Shown here: positions 1-9,784 of the stretch, piece by piece
Numbering within the stretch: the stretch's first letter is position 1
How the letters are laid out: each line of letters begins with the position of its first letter
Assembly (NCBI GenBank): GCA_019671005.1
Contig: CM033714.1
Span: 83,195,909 to 83,259,908 of the forward strand
DNA: 64,000 nt
From: Hibiscus mutabilis
Taxonomy: Eukaryota; Streptophyta; Magnoliopsida; Malvales; Malvaceae
Direction: 5' to 3'
The notes under the pieces: model-generated
The model's database searches: none
Seen by the model: only the letters and a program-made list of their open reading frames with translations
Told to the model about the DNA's origin: nothing
Made by a program: the position numbers and the translations under genes

Positions 1-1967
1 TCTTGTCAATTTTAAGTTCAAACTTAATTAGGCTCCAATTGATTAAGTTAATTAAGAAACTATGAATATCATCAAATTTAGGGGTTTATGTGATAACACC
101 CTAACAATTGGGCACTATCCATATTAGGCCCTAAATAAACAATATTCCTAATTATTCAATGATTCTATCTATTTGAACCTAAGCTTGATTCAGTTTTAAT
201 TAAATTAACTATGTGATTACATATTATAGGTTTAAATGAAATATTAAATGCTTCACTAAAATGCCCCATTTGATTAACATCTCATTACAATGAGACATTA
301 ATCAACTTAGGGTATTAAAGTGTCCATTTAATAATCATTTATTTTCTACAATGATCTTACTAATTTGAATTATTCAAATCAATTAAAGAACCTAAGTTTA
401 AAGGCTCTAATTATTTAAGCTAAGTGATTTAGTTGTCTAAACAATTATACTATATGCCTTATTTTAAATCATGCAATATACAACAATTAACAATCAAATT
501 AAACAATTAAATGAATTAACATAAAAAGGACTAAATTGAACTATTATTAAGATGTTAGTGCCAAATTACAAAAACAAGTGACCAAATTGAAAGAGATTAC
601 AAACATAGGGCCAAAACCAGAATAACCCGCAAAGAAGAGCGCGAGTCAGATAACCGACTCGAGTTCAGAGGCACAGATCCTCCTTGACCCGACCTCTAAA
701 CGACGTCGCATTGCAATGCCTATAAAAGGCCTCATTCGATTTCAACTCGGTCAATTTTCTCTCCCTCACTCATTCTTTAACTCGAATAACCCTCAGATTC
801 TCTCCCCACAAACACAACCGAACCCAGAAATTCCTCTATTTTGGATCAAAAACATACTTTTTAGATGGTGTTCATCGAGTGTTCTTCACTTTTGTGAAGA
901 ATACGATGAACTCCGCCACTAGCCACTACCATGTCTGTTGTTTAAATCCTTAACCGCCACTCTCCGGTGACTTTTAGCCGTTCGTTGACGACCGCAAAAT
1001 TTCTTTGATCACCCCTACCTTACTCCGGCCACTGTCTTCTGTTGTTGACGATTTTCGGCCACCATCCACTATCGTCTAAAAAACCTAAAAACTCTCGATT
1101 TTCTGATTTCAAGCCTTAAATCTAGATATAGGCTCGGATTCATGAGAATCCAAATGTCTCCTCCCGTTTCCTACACTTAGCTACTCGAACCAAACACCCC
1201 TTCTATAATTTTCGACTCCGTCAGATCCCTAAACTCTTTGATCTCCGAAATCTTCCTCGACCACACTCAAATAAACCTCAATACTGTTTCGAATCTAATT
1301 TTTGGCTTAGATTTATGATTGTTATATTTTTTAGACCTATTTGATTATTGTCTTTAATATTCAGACTTAGATATAATGTGTTTGTGTATTAAATCTCCAA
1401 GAAATGAAATCGGGAAGAAAATATTACCTCCGGTAACAGACGGCGATGGCCCGACTTCCTTCTCCGACAAACTCTTCGATTTCTCGGTGACTTTTCAAAA
1501 TTTCCTGGTGAGCTTCTCTCTCCTCTTTAATAATTGTGCAATTATTACCCCATATTTAATTTTTCTCTCTCTATTTGTAGCAGGTAACGAAGATGACGTC
1601 AGCGGGGCTTTAATCTGAGTGAATCGAAACGGGCCACGTAGCGCTTTTTGGCAGGCTGAGAAAACACATATGGGCCTTCTGTGTTTGTTTAGCCGATTTA
1701 GCCTATAAATGGGCGAGAAAAACTTTATAATTGGGCTTGATATCATTTTTGTGGGCTTTTTGGATTGTAAAGGGTATTACATATTGTAAATGGATTTTTA
1801 CTATGTAAAATGGACACTTAAATTGTGGCTATTTATTTATATGGGCTGACTTTTATTTATTTATTTTTATATCATGTATATTTATAGTTTTTATTTATTT
1901 TTATTTTCGGTCATACTTATAGGGAATATAGTATATATATGCAATCAGACAAAATTAGGGTATTACA
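1..1967 (-). mobile_element. Tat-1 3' LTR, truncated by window start
   Basis: Direct repeat of 55891-57882, alignable over its whole length with scattered substitutions (about 12 differences in the first 290 bases by eye, roughly 96% identity). It lacks the first ~500 bases of the other copy because the window begins inside it. It ends ...TATTACA at 1967, which reads TGTAATA on the minus strand, and a polypurine tract follows at once. This fixes it as the 3' LTR of a minus-strand Ty3/Gypsy element. The sense TATA seen in the other copy is mutated here (CTATTTGTAG at about 1571-1580). An antisense TATAAAAG lies at 721-728. Confidence 0.9.
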
Positions 1968-1982
1968 GTTGTCCCTCTTTGC
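1968..1982 (-). promoter_or_regulatory. Polypurine tract of Tat-1
   Basis: On the minus strand this reads GCAAAGAGGGACAAC and abuts the LTR start TGT. Tat-2 (20526-20540) and Tat-3 (40221-40235) have GCAAAGAGGGGCAGC or a close variant in the same place. A purine run touching the 3' LTR is where plus-strand DNA synthesis starts in LTR retrotransposons. Confidence 0.85.
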
Positions 1983-2149
1983 TCATTGTTGTGAACAGGA
2001 ATAGGGCAAAGACTGAAAAGACACGAATTTTGTCCGAACCATTTGACCACCGAAGTTTGAAGCTGTTCTTCTGATTAAGAAATTCTTCAATCTTTGTTAA
2101 TCCATCTCTCTGTAAAGACGTCAAGCAAGCTCTTCTCATTGTAGACTTC

Positions 2150-2471
2150 CTCATTCTTCGAAGGGATGAACTCTTCTCATTAGGAATTCCTCATTCTTCA
2201 TCAAGCGGGTTATTCTCATCAGGAACCCTGGAACGAACTCTTCTCCCCAGGAATTCTTTGGCGAACTCTTCTTATTGGGAATTCTATCTTCGCTGAGTGA
2301 ACTCTTCACATTAGGAGCTCTTTCTTCACTGGGCGAACCCTTTACATTAAGAGCTCTTTCTTTGTTGGACGAACTCTTCACATTAGGAGCTCTTTCTTCT
2401 CTGGGCAAACTCTTCACATTAGGAGCTCTTCATTCTTCGCTGGGGATAAACTCTTCACATTAGGAGCTCAA
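2150..2471 (-). repeat. 36-bp minisatellite in Tat-1 3' UTR
   Basis: Imperfect tandem array of about 8 units with the plus-strand core GAACTCTTCACATTAGGAGC. Central units are exactly 36 bases; outer units vary from 28 to 42. Because 36 is a multiple of three, short open frames run through it on both strands (88 codons minus, 62 codons plus). These are low-complexity 12-residue repeats and I do not call them genes. The array sits about 180 bases from the polypurine tract, the slot that holds different arrays in Tat-2 and Tat-3. Confidence 0.85.
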
Positions 2472-2695
2472 TTTCTTGTCAAAACAAACTAAAGTGTTTG
2501 AATGAGGGTTAGTATGACCCTAATTTTCTATATGATGCGTGAACCGTGACTCATTGAGATTAATCAATCATTTTCTGCTCTCTGAGGATCCATTTTGGTG
2601 CTTATTTTCTATGCTTCTTTATGTTTCTTTGATATCTCATCTCACATTCAGGATTGACCATCAGAATCCTCTTTCTGCGTTTCTGGCCCTTTGCT

Positions 2696-2875
2696 CTAAA
2701 GCGCCATTTCGGGTTTTCACTTTAGTTTGCTTTTCTCAAAGCACCCCTTTCGAGTTTTCACTTTAGTTTTTCTTTTTCTTTTTTAAGACGCCCTTTCAGG
2801 TTTTCACCCCGTTTGTTTTTTCTCTTTCTTTTTTTCCTTTTCCTTTTCTTTTTCTTTCTCTTTTCCTTTTCTTTT
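2696..2875 (-). repeat. Tat-1 hairpin group A plus pyrimidine-rich tract
   Basis: Three short inverted repeats at 2696-2725, 2737-2766 and 2785-2810 share the sense-strand core GAAAACYYGAAA. Their arms pair over 6-8 positions (for example CTAAAGCG with CACTTTAG on the plus strand). They are followed to 2875 by a T/C-rich run, purine-rich in the element's sense strand. The same hairpin class recurs at 3705-3899 and in the 3' UTRs of Tat-2 and Tat-3. Confidence 0.65.
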
Positions 2876-3704
2876 TGGAGAGCTCAAATTGACCATATCA
2901 ATGTCTTGAAAATCAACAACTCAAATCCCCTTTTTTGACAAAAGAACATGGAGCTGCAGATCTGAGAAACTGACAACAATGGCTCCTCATATGGAAATAT
3001 TATCATAGCCCATCAATGCCTCCGAATATTCTTCAAACTTCATGAACTATCCCAACTGAGATACTTGTGGTTCCGATTATCTCCACATAAGTACAGAGAT
3101 AAAAATCGTTATTATTTGGGTGATAGACTTTGTTGTCAATAATAATTTCATGTTAATTTGAGAACTTCTGCTAAAGCTTATCATGACATTTTTCTGCAAC
3201 AACCCCCATGATCTTTGGATTCCAAATCTTTAAAGCCTCCTTATCTCTGAATTCCTGCCAATGTAGGATTCAATACCATCTTCACTTTATACACTCTTCT
3301 TCAATAACCCAGAGCGTTAAAGTTCATCTGCATCTTTCAAAACATAGAATACCAAGAAATTATCCATTTTTATTCATTATATCAGCCATTTCATGATGCT
3401 TTAGAATTTAAGAAAGCTCGGAAGAGAATTCATGAGTTTTATTGAAGCTTATAAGTAGAAATACAATAGAGTTTTTGAAAAAAAGTCATGGCAAAATAAA
3501 ACAACAAGATCAAGAAACAAAACCAGATCTTCGGGCATCCATAGGATGAAGAATTCAACAACCTCATCAACCAGATGTAGCCTTGAGCTTGAACCCTTAT
3601 CTAACAGACTTCAAACACTGTCAAGATGTTTACAGATATGAAATCCCTTCTGAAATCCTAGGTGTTTGAGAGGTTATGATTACTGGATTCCTATGAATAG
3701 CATT
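2876..3704 (-). other. Tat-1 3' UTR, no gene recognised
   Basis: Non-coding stretch between the two hairpin groups. Open frames here are short and match no family I know. On the minus strand an AATAAA signal (TTTATT at 3438-3443) occurs in the context TTCAATAAA, resembling the signals in the inter-ORF gaps of Tat-2 and Tat-3. I see nothing else. Confidence 0.6.
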
Positions 3705-3899
3705 TCTGAGTTGTCCTTTGCGAGTTTTCATCCCAGATCCTCCTTTGGTTTCAAGATGCCTTTTGCGGGTTTTTATCCTGAAACCCTTTTTTCTCTTCTC
3801 TTATTTTCTTTTTTTGTTTTGATATCTAAGGCGCTCTTTTGGGTTTTCACCATAGATATTTTCATTTTGCGAAGTGCCCTTTTTGGGTTTTCACTCTAC
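3705..3899 (-). repeat. Tat-1 hairpin group B
   Basis: Four inverted repeats at 3705-3737, 3747-3785, 3823-3858 and 3869-3899. The second has an 11-position stem (GGTTTCAAGAT with ATCCTGAAACC, one G-U pair). The third pairs TATCTAAGGCG with its partner at 10 of 11 positions. All share the sense core GAAAACC or AAAAACC followed by A-rich loop bases and GG. They lie directly after the integrase stop in element sense. Confidence 0.7.
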
Positions 3900-3911
3900 T
3901 TTTTCTTATCT

Positions 3912-4082
3912 TTATTTATTTATTTTCAATCTCTTTTTGAATTCTTCAAGATAATATTTCTTAACCGAATCTGAGTTCACTGGCTTGTGCAACTCTTCAC
4001 CATCCATTTCAGTTAAGATCAATGCTCTTCTAGAAAAGGCATTTTTGACAACATATGGCCCCTCCCAATTAGGCATCCATTT
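3912..4082 (-). pseudogene. Tat-1 integrase C-terminal fragment
   Basis: Minus-strand reading gives about 55 residues, starting KWMPNWEGPYVVK and ending at a stop at 3912, with the motif PVNSDSVKKYY near the end. This matches the C-terminal tail of Tat/Ogre integrases; Tat-2 (22232-22421) and Tat-3 (about 42651-42790) have close counterparts. The rest of the Tat-1 integrase is missing because the SIRE-1 LTR begins at 4083. The open frame continues into that LTR to about 4223 as a chance chimera. It is the only clear Tat-1 pol sequence left in the window. Confidence 0.85.
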
Positions 4083-4569
4083 TGTTGAGTTGAACAATTG
4101 ATGGCAAATCACCAAGAGGGGGTGAATTGGTAGTAAAAAAATGAAGGGTGCAAAAAGAAAATTGGAATTTGAAGACATAAGGATTTTAAAGTGGTTCAAG
4201 CTTCGAACAAGCTCTACATCCACTACCCGAGCACCCTACTGAGGATTTCAACAATTCACTAACTAGAATTCTTCCCCCTTTTTCGGTTTTGGGAGGAAAC
4301 TGCTACAAACGATCAATCTTTCTACCCAAAGATTGATCCACTTCACTCTTTACAAGGAGAAATAGGCAAACAATAAATAACTTCTCAAATAGGTGGATTC
4401 TTTTCCCAATTACAATAAATTACACTCCCTAAATTGACAAAAGATAAAACAATAAAAATACACTCAATTGGGGTTACAAGTATTTGACTCTTTAGCTCAA
4501 GAAGGTTTAGATATGTGCTTGGATGTTGCAAATAAGTTCAATAGTTGTTGCTGAGGCTTTGAAGACATG

Positions 4570-4577
4570 CTTTTATA
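4570..4577 (-). promoter_or_regulatory. TATA box of SIRE-1 LTR
   Basis: TATAAAAG on the minus strand. The SIRE-3 LTR has TATAAAA in the equivalent position (63660-63666). It is a likely promoter core of the LTR, based on the conserved position in two copies. Confidence 0.6.
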
Positions 4578-4669
4578 CCTTATCATTGATTTCTAGTCGT
4601 TTGGGTGGTTGAAGTCATCAATATAGCCGTTGGCTCCTCTTCTTCCCACCATAAATGCACTTCTTTAAC

Positions 4670-5165
4670 TACCTGTATCGGTACACGAACAACTGTATTA
4701 ATACCTGTCTCAAAATAGAAAGAGCCATTATGTACAATTTATGCAAGGGCGTATCGATACGCGAGGAAGCGTATTGGTACGTTCTCAGTGTAAAACAAAG
4801 GGACGTATCGATGCAATTTTGCTCTCTTGGGCTACTGGCTGAACCTGTATCGGTACGCCTTGAAAGGTGTATCAATACGGGTTAACTGAATTTTAAAAAT
4901 GCATGTTCCCAATAACTGATAAGGCAAAAATCGAATCATAAATAAAAAATCTCAACAACCGTATTGATACGCCAATAGCCGTATCGGTATGCCATTCTTA
5001 AATCTTAAACCCAGTATGAAGGCCGTATCAAAACGAATGAAACCGTATCGAAATTCCTGAGTAAAATACTTAGCCCATATGAAGGCCGTATCGATATGGA
5101 TAAAACCGTATCAAAACAGATGCTTACAGTGGCCTTCTAATTTAAGCCTGTATAGAAACGCCTAG
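4670..5165. repeat. GTATCGATAC palindrome cluster in SIRE-1 LTR
   Basis: About 13 copies of a degenerate palindrome, consensus CGTATCGATACG, spaced 15-90 bases apart (for example 4749-4762, 4958-4970, 5085-5096). Variants include CGTATTGGTACG and CGTATCAAAACG. The spacer sequences are not repeated, so this is not a simple tandem array. The same motif clusters at 7437-7700, 62940-63105 and 63757-63975. Confidence 0.8.
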
Positions 5166-5355
5166 GCGTAAAACTTGAATTTAGCTTAAAAACACTTAAA
5201 AAAATTTATAGGGTTAAGTTTTTGACTTTGAAAAATTTTGTACTTGAAAAATCCTTGTCAATTGTGAGTCTTTGAGATACTTAAAAATTTATTTTCCTTT
5301 TCAAATAAGTCCTTAATCAATTTGCTATATCAAAATCAAACTTTGGTTTTAAAAT

Positions 5356-5368
5356 CTCCCCCTTTTTG
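5356..5368 (-). promoter_or_regulatory. Polypurine tract of SIRE-1
   Basis: The minus strand reads CAAAAAGGGGGAG just inside the LTR. A run of A then G followed by an LTR is the usual plus-strand primer tract of SIRE-type Copia elements. Confidence 0.7.
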
Positions 5369-5700
5369 ATATAACAAAACTAAGTTAAATTTTTAAGTCT
5401 TTGTGAAAAACTCCCTCTTACTTTAAGATAGGTTTCAAAAACGTTTTTTTTGAAAATTTAAGCTCTTTCTTCTCCCATTTTTTGTTAGATCAAAATCAAC
5501 GTATAACAAAGTAAAGGCACAAACAAGATTAAAGGAAAATCAACCATAATATTCATGAAACGTTAAAGCAATAAGTTCAAGCAAACATAAATAATAATGC
5601 AAACTTCAAGTCCTAATAACATAATCATAGAATTAAATTCAAAATAACATAGGTGCTTATAATAAAAATCCTAGAATGATATGACATGAGATGCAAAGAT
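5369..5700 (-). other. SIRE-1 3' UTR
   Basis: AT-rich, non-coding spacer between the third-ORF stop and the polypurine tract. I see no repeats or motifs beyond a second pyrimidine-rich patch near 5465-5485. Confidence 0.5.
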
Positions 5701-6930
5701 CTAGTCGTCCTCATCTTCATCTTTATCTTTATCATCATTGTTCCTATGGGATTGCTTCCACTCACTATGGAAAGCGGTGAGCGAGATATCCATAGAAGTT
5801 TGTTGAGTTGCAATTGATCCCACTTGTTCATCAATGGAATGTACTCAATTCTCGATCACATAAACTCTTTCTTCCAAACATGTGAAGCGAGTGTCAATAG
5901 CGGCAAAGCTGGAGTTCATGTCCATTTGCAAACTCGTGAATTGCTCGGTTTGAAAAGCCATAAGAGCTTTATTGTTTGGTTGTGGAGCAACTTGAGCTTG
6001 TGGAGCCACTTCCGGTTCCGGATGCACATCATGTGGAAGATCTTCAAGACGAAGCCACTTGCCATTGATGTAGTGAAATTTTGAGCGTATAAGAAAGCGC
6101 TCATCAATCGGATCCTTGAGGGGCTCGTGAAAGTCTTGCGAGCAATCAATCTCCAATTGAGTAAACAAGTAACTCAAAGCCGTCCCATAAGTGAAGGAAG
6201 AGACAAGATCGGTGTGGCGATGTTGGATAAGAGAAACCATCTCCGCAAACATGATTTGGCAAAGATTAGAGCGAATTTCTTCACGGAAGCACCAGAGCCA
6301 AAAATCATCTACTTGGCGGATCATGGAAAACTTCCCACCGGATGGTCAAAACGACCAAGTGACCAGAAGGTATAGAATACGATCATGAGCATCGAGTACT
6401 TTAATGAAGCCACCAAGAACATGAACTAAAGAGCCTTCATCATCAACATCGGTATCCTCAAAACCAAAAACATTAACTAAAACTGAGGGGTCAATCCGAA
6501 ATCTCTTTCCCATTATATAGGATTCAATAGCTATGACTTTGGTTCGATCGGAGTTAGAGATACACCGAGAATTAGCATAAAAGAGTAAAACAAGGTTACG
6601 AAATAAGTAGCCGGGTATGCTCAAAAAAAGGATAAACTTCCAAAGCCTCAAAAGATGTAGATATTTAAAGTGAAAATTTTCAGAATCCAGGAATGGAAGA
6701 TATGTTAACCTCACACAACGGATAGCATGGTCTCGGTAAAGTTTGAAATTGTTTGTCGCGTTGTTGTTGGAAAGACAGTTTTGATATAAAAGAGTGATGT
6801 TAGGGCGAGTAATTTCTTCAATGTTTCGAGCATGAGAGCCCTCACCACTTTCTTCGTTTCTCAATCTCTCTTTTAGGAGTTTCCATATCGAATTTGAAAA
6901 TAATTTAAGGCACAACACATATGTATGCAT
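5701..6930 (-). pseudogene. SIRE-1 third ORF, plant-transposon-protein-like
   Basis: A minus-strand frame of about 400 codons runs from 6930 to a stop near 5701, broken only by TGA near 6346 and TGA near 5845. Landmarks are GYLFRNLVLLFYANSR and MGKRFRIDPSVLVNVFGF in the first half, RSKFHYINGKWLRLEDLP in the second, a proline/glutamine-rich linker and an acidic DDKDKDEDEDD tail. This resembles the protein loosely called 'putative plant transposon protein', often carried as an extra ORF downstream of pol in plant LTR elements; its biochemical role is unknown to me. A start at METPKREIEKR near 6876 is plausible but needs a frameshift. SIRE-2 has no counterpart. Confidence 0.65.
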
Positions 6931-7436
6931 AAATCATCAAATTCAATCCAATATATGATCCAAAATTCAAGGTATTAATGAAAAACTATACAATATAATT
7001 TTAGAAAGATTTTGGTAAAAAGAAATATGGAAAAACAGATTTAAAAATATATGGTATATTTTTATATTCGAATAAAAAATTTCGGATTTTGAATGAATTT
7101 TTTGCAAAAACTTTAAAACCCATACTATATGTATAATTTTTGTACAAAAATTAGTTAAAAATAGTATACGAAACTAAACGAAAAAATAAAAAGAAAAAGA
7201 AAGAGTTTATACCTTGATTTGAGGAAATTGGAAGAATGGATGGATGATAATGCACCAATTTGATGAGAGATCTTAGACTTGTTTTGTTGAACAAAAACCC
7301 TCAAAAATTTCTGTGAAAAACAAGAGGATTTGATGGGTATTTATAGTTGAAAAACTAGGGTTTCAGATGAATAAGAGTTTAAAAGTTTGATTTAATGTTG
7401 GATACTCATTAAAGACTCATTTAAAGAATCTGTGGT
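6931..7436 (-). promoter_or_regulatory. Leader of SIRE-1 third ORF with TATA signal
   Basis: AT-rich segment upstream of the third ORF. In sense it contains TATAAATA (plus 7338-7345) and a leader rich in C/T and A. Then comes CAAGGTATAAAC near 7211, which looks like a 5' splice site, followed by a T-rich tract. No obvious 3' splice site can be fixed by eye. The layout suggests a separate promoter for the third ORF rather than translation from the genomic RNA; this is an inference. Confidence 0.45.
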
Positions 7437-7700
7437 CACGCGTATCGATACGCCATGTGGCGTATCAAAACAGATGTACTTGTACCGGTACAGGAAGAGT
7501 TGTACTGAACCACAGTTGATGCCCGTATCGAAACATTTTTAGCTGTTTCGATACAAATTGCCAGATAGGATTGATGGTTTGAAGCCCGTATCGAAATGTG
7601 TATGCCTGTTTCAATACGCTTGGGCAGATGAATGCATTTTTGGGAAATGCTCAAGCAGGCTATATCGAAACGACTTCACCCGTATCGATACCAAAATGCC
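7437..7700. repeat. GTATCGATAC palindrome cluster in SIRE-1 3' UTR
   Basis: About nine copies of the degenerate motif (perfect CGTATCGATACG at 7440-7451; others such as TGTACCGGTACA and CGTATCGAAATG) between the pol stop and the third ORF leader. SIRE-2 has a similar cluster at 62940-63105 just downstream of its own pol stop, so the location is conserved in the family. Confidence 0.8.
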
Positions 7701-7906
7701 AGAAAATGCATTTTTGGCCACATTGAGTTTAAAAAATCAATTTTAATCGATCCTATATGCATGCCAATGATATATGAACAACATGAAGCTTAAGAATAGA
7801 GACAAGCTCCCTCTAACTAAAGGCATAGATGCATCAAGAGGCAAAATTACATAAACATTGCAATCAAATAAATTCAAGCAAAATTTTTGGCCTTTTGGGA
7901 CTCTAA

Positions 7907-9763
7907 AGGGTCAAGGAAGGCTTGTTAAACCTAACTCTCTCCTAAGGGTCTAAAAACGTTCTTTATCTAAAGGTTTGGTAAATATATCCGCTAATTGGTT
8001 CAATGTATCGACATACTCTAGAACTACATCGTTTTCAAGACATGATCTCTAATGAAATGATGTCTTATTTCTACGTGTTTGGTTCTAGAATGTTGGATGA
8101 GACTCTTAGTGAGACAAATGGCACTAGTGTTTTCACACTTAAGGGGTATGGTATCTACTTCAATACCATAGTCTAAGAGTTGTTGCTTCATCCAAAGGAC
8201 TTGAGCACAACAACTCCCTAAGGATATGTACTCTGTTTCGGTGGTATATAAGGCTATGCTATTTTGTTTCTTAGAGAACCAAGATACGAGCATACTACCT
8301 AGGAATTGGCATGTTCTGGAGGTACTTTTCCTATATATCTTACATCCCCCATAATCCGCATCCGAGAAGGCATGAAGAACAAAGGAGGAATCTCTAGGAT
8401 ACCAAAGACCTAAACTAGGTGTATCTCTAAGGTATCTAAAGATTCTCTTAATGGCTACTAGGTGCGATTCTCTAGGGATAGCTTGAAACCTAGCACACAA
8501 GTAAACACTAAACATGATATCGGGTCTACTTACGGTAAGGTAAAGCAAAGAGCCAATCAATGAACGATAAAGCTTAGAATCGACACACTTACCTCTTCCA
8601 TCTTTGTCAAGCTTAATAGATGAGCTCATTGGAGTGGCTTGAGGCTTTACGTTCTCAAAACCAAACTTCTTGAGAATATCGTTGATGTACTTGGCTTGAT
8701 TAATGAAGGTGCCATCATTCCTTTGCTTGATTTGGAGCCCCAAGACAAATGAAAGCTCATCCATCATGCTCATTTCAAATTCACCCTGCATTAGCTTAGA
8801 AAATTCTTGAAAATAAAACTCATTAGTAGAACCAAAAATAATATCATCAATGTAAATTTGAACTACTAAGATGTCATTGCCATATCTTTTAATGAAAACT
8901 ATAGTATCCACCTTGCTTTTTTCAAAACCTTTTTCAATTAAAAAGTTTGAAAGCTTTTCATAACAAGCTCTAGGAGCCTATTTTAAACCATATAAAGCTT
9001 TGGTGAGTTCGAAAACATGATTTGGAAATTTTGAATCTTCAAAACCAGGTGGTTGTTCTACATACACTTCTTCATTTATAAAACCGTTTAGAAAAGCACT
9101 TTTTACATCCACTTGAAAAAGCTTGAAATCATGAAAGCATGCAAATGCACGAAGCATCCTAATAGCTTCCATCCTAGCTACGGGTGCATATGTTTCATCG
9201 AAATTTATTCCCTCTTCTTGAGTGTAACCTTGAGCAACAAGTCTAGCCTTGTTTCTCACTATGTTACCGCTCTCATCTAGTTTGTTTCTAAAGATCCATT
9301 TACTTCCTATTGTAGATTGATTACTAGGCCTATCAACTAATATCCATACTTTACTTCTCTCAAATTGATTAAGTTCTTCTTGTATGGACAATATCCAAAA
9401 ATCATCTTTTAATGCTTCTTTGATATTCTTAGGCTCAATCCATGAAATAAATGCAAAATTATTGATAATTTTGAGAGAGGATCTAGTGGTTACCCCTTTG
9501 GATGGATCACCCAAAATTTCACCACCTTTGGCATAGTTGAACTCCCTTGGGTAGGTGACCTCATTTTCCTCAAGAGCCATGTTCTTCAAGGCTTCAAGAG
9601 GTGGATCTTGTGGTTCCTCTTCTTTGCTTAGAATCTCACCCACCTTTGATGTTTGTCCTCTATCAATGGCTTCAATGATCCCTACATCATCATCATCACA
9701 AGAATCCTTCTTCGAAAGGAGGTTATCATCGACAACAACATGTATAGACTCTTCTACAACCAA
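7907..9763 (-). pseudogene. SIRE-1 reverse transcriptase and RNase H
   Basis: The minus frame from 9763 covers an acidic linker, then the RT start (GSKWIFRNKLDESGNIVRNK, NKARLVAQGYTQEEG, FQVDVKSAFLNG), one in-frame stop in the YGLK-stop-APRA motif near 8978, then the catalytic YIDDIIFGSTNE. RNase H follows with the acidic residues in SDADYGG and TTETEYIS. A frameshift near 8024 breaks the last ~40 codons (NQLADIFTKPLDKE). It makes cDNA from element RNA and removes the RNA strand inside virus-like particles. The two open blocks (261 and 295 codons) are only lightly damaged. Confidence 0.9.
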
Positions 9764-9784
9764 AGTTCTTTTATTAAATACCCG

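Larger units (their letters stand above)
4083..5353 (-). mobile_element. SIRE-1 3' LTR
   Basis: Begins TGTTGAGTTGAAC on the plus strand and shares the block CCAAGAGGGGGTGAATTGG and following sequence with the SIRE-3 LTR at 63166. In minus-strand sense it ends CAATTCACCCCCTCTTGG...CAACA, typical of SIRE-type Copia LTRs. A sense TATAAAAG is at 4570-4577. The inner boundary is approximate: a purine tract ends near 5355 and the expected TG is not clear. Length is about 1.27 kb. The insertion interrupts Tat-1 integrase; no target duplication can be checked because the 5' LTR is lost. Confidence 0.8.

Noticed and set aside
2151..2463. 88- and 62-codon ORFs in opposite frames
   Set aside because: Both arise from the 36-bp minisatellite; a period divisible by three keeps frames open by chance.
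3912..4223. 103-codon integrase-like protein as an intact small gene
   Set aside because: Its first ~45 codons are SIRE-1 LTR sequence; only the last ~55 are Tat-1 integrase tail. A chance chimera.
4669..5165. CRISPR-like array of short palindromic repeats
   Set aside because: Motif spacing is irregular, repeats are degenerate and only ~12 bases, and the host is a plant. These are LTR palindromes, not CRISPR.
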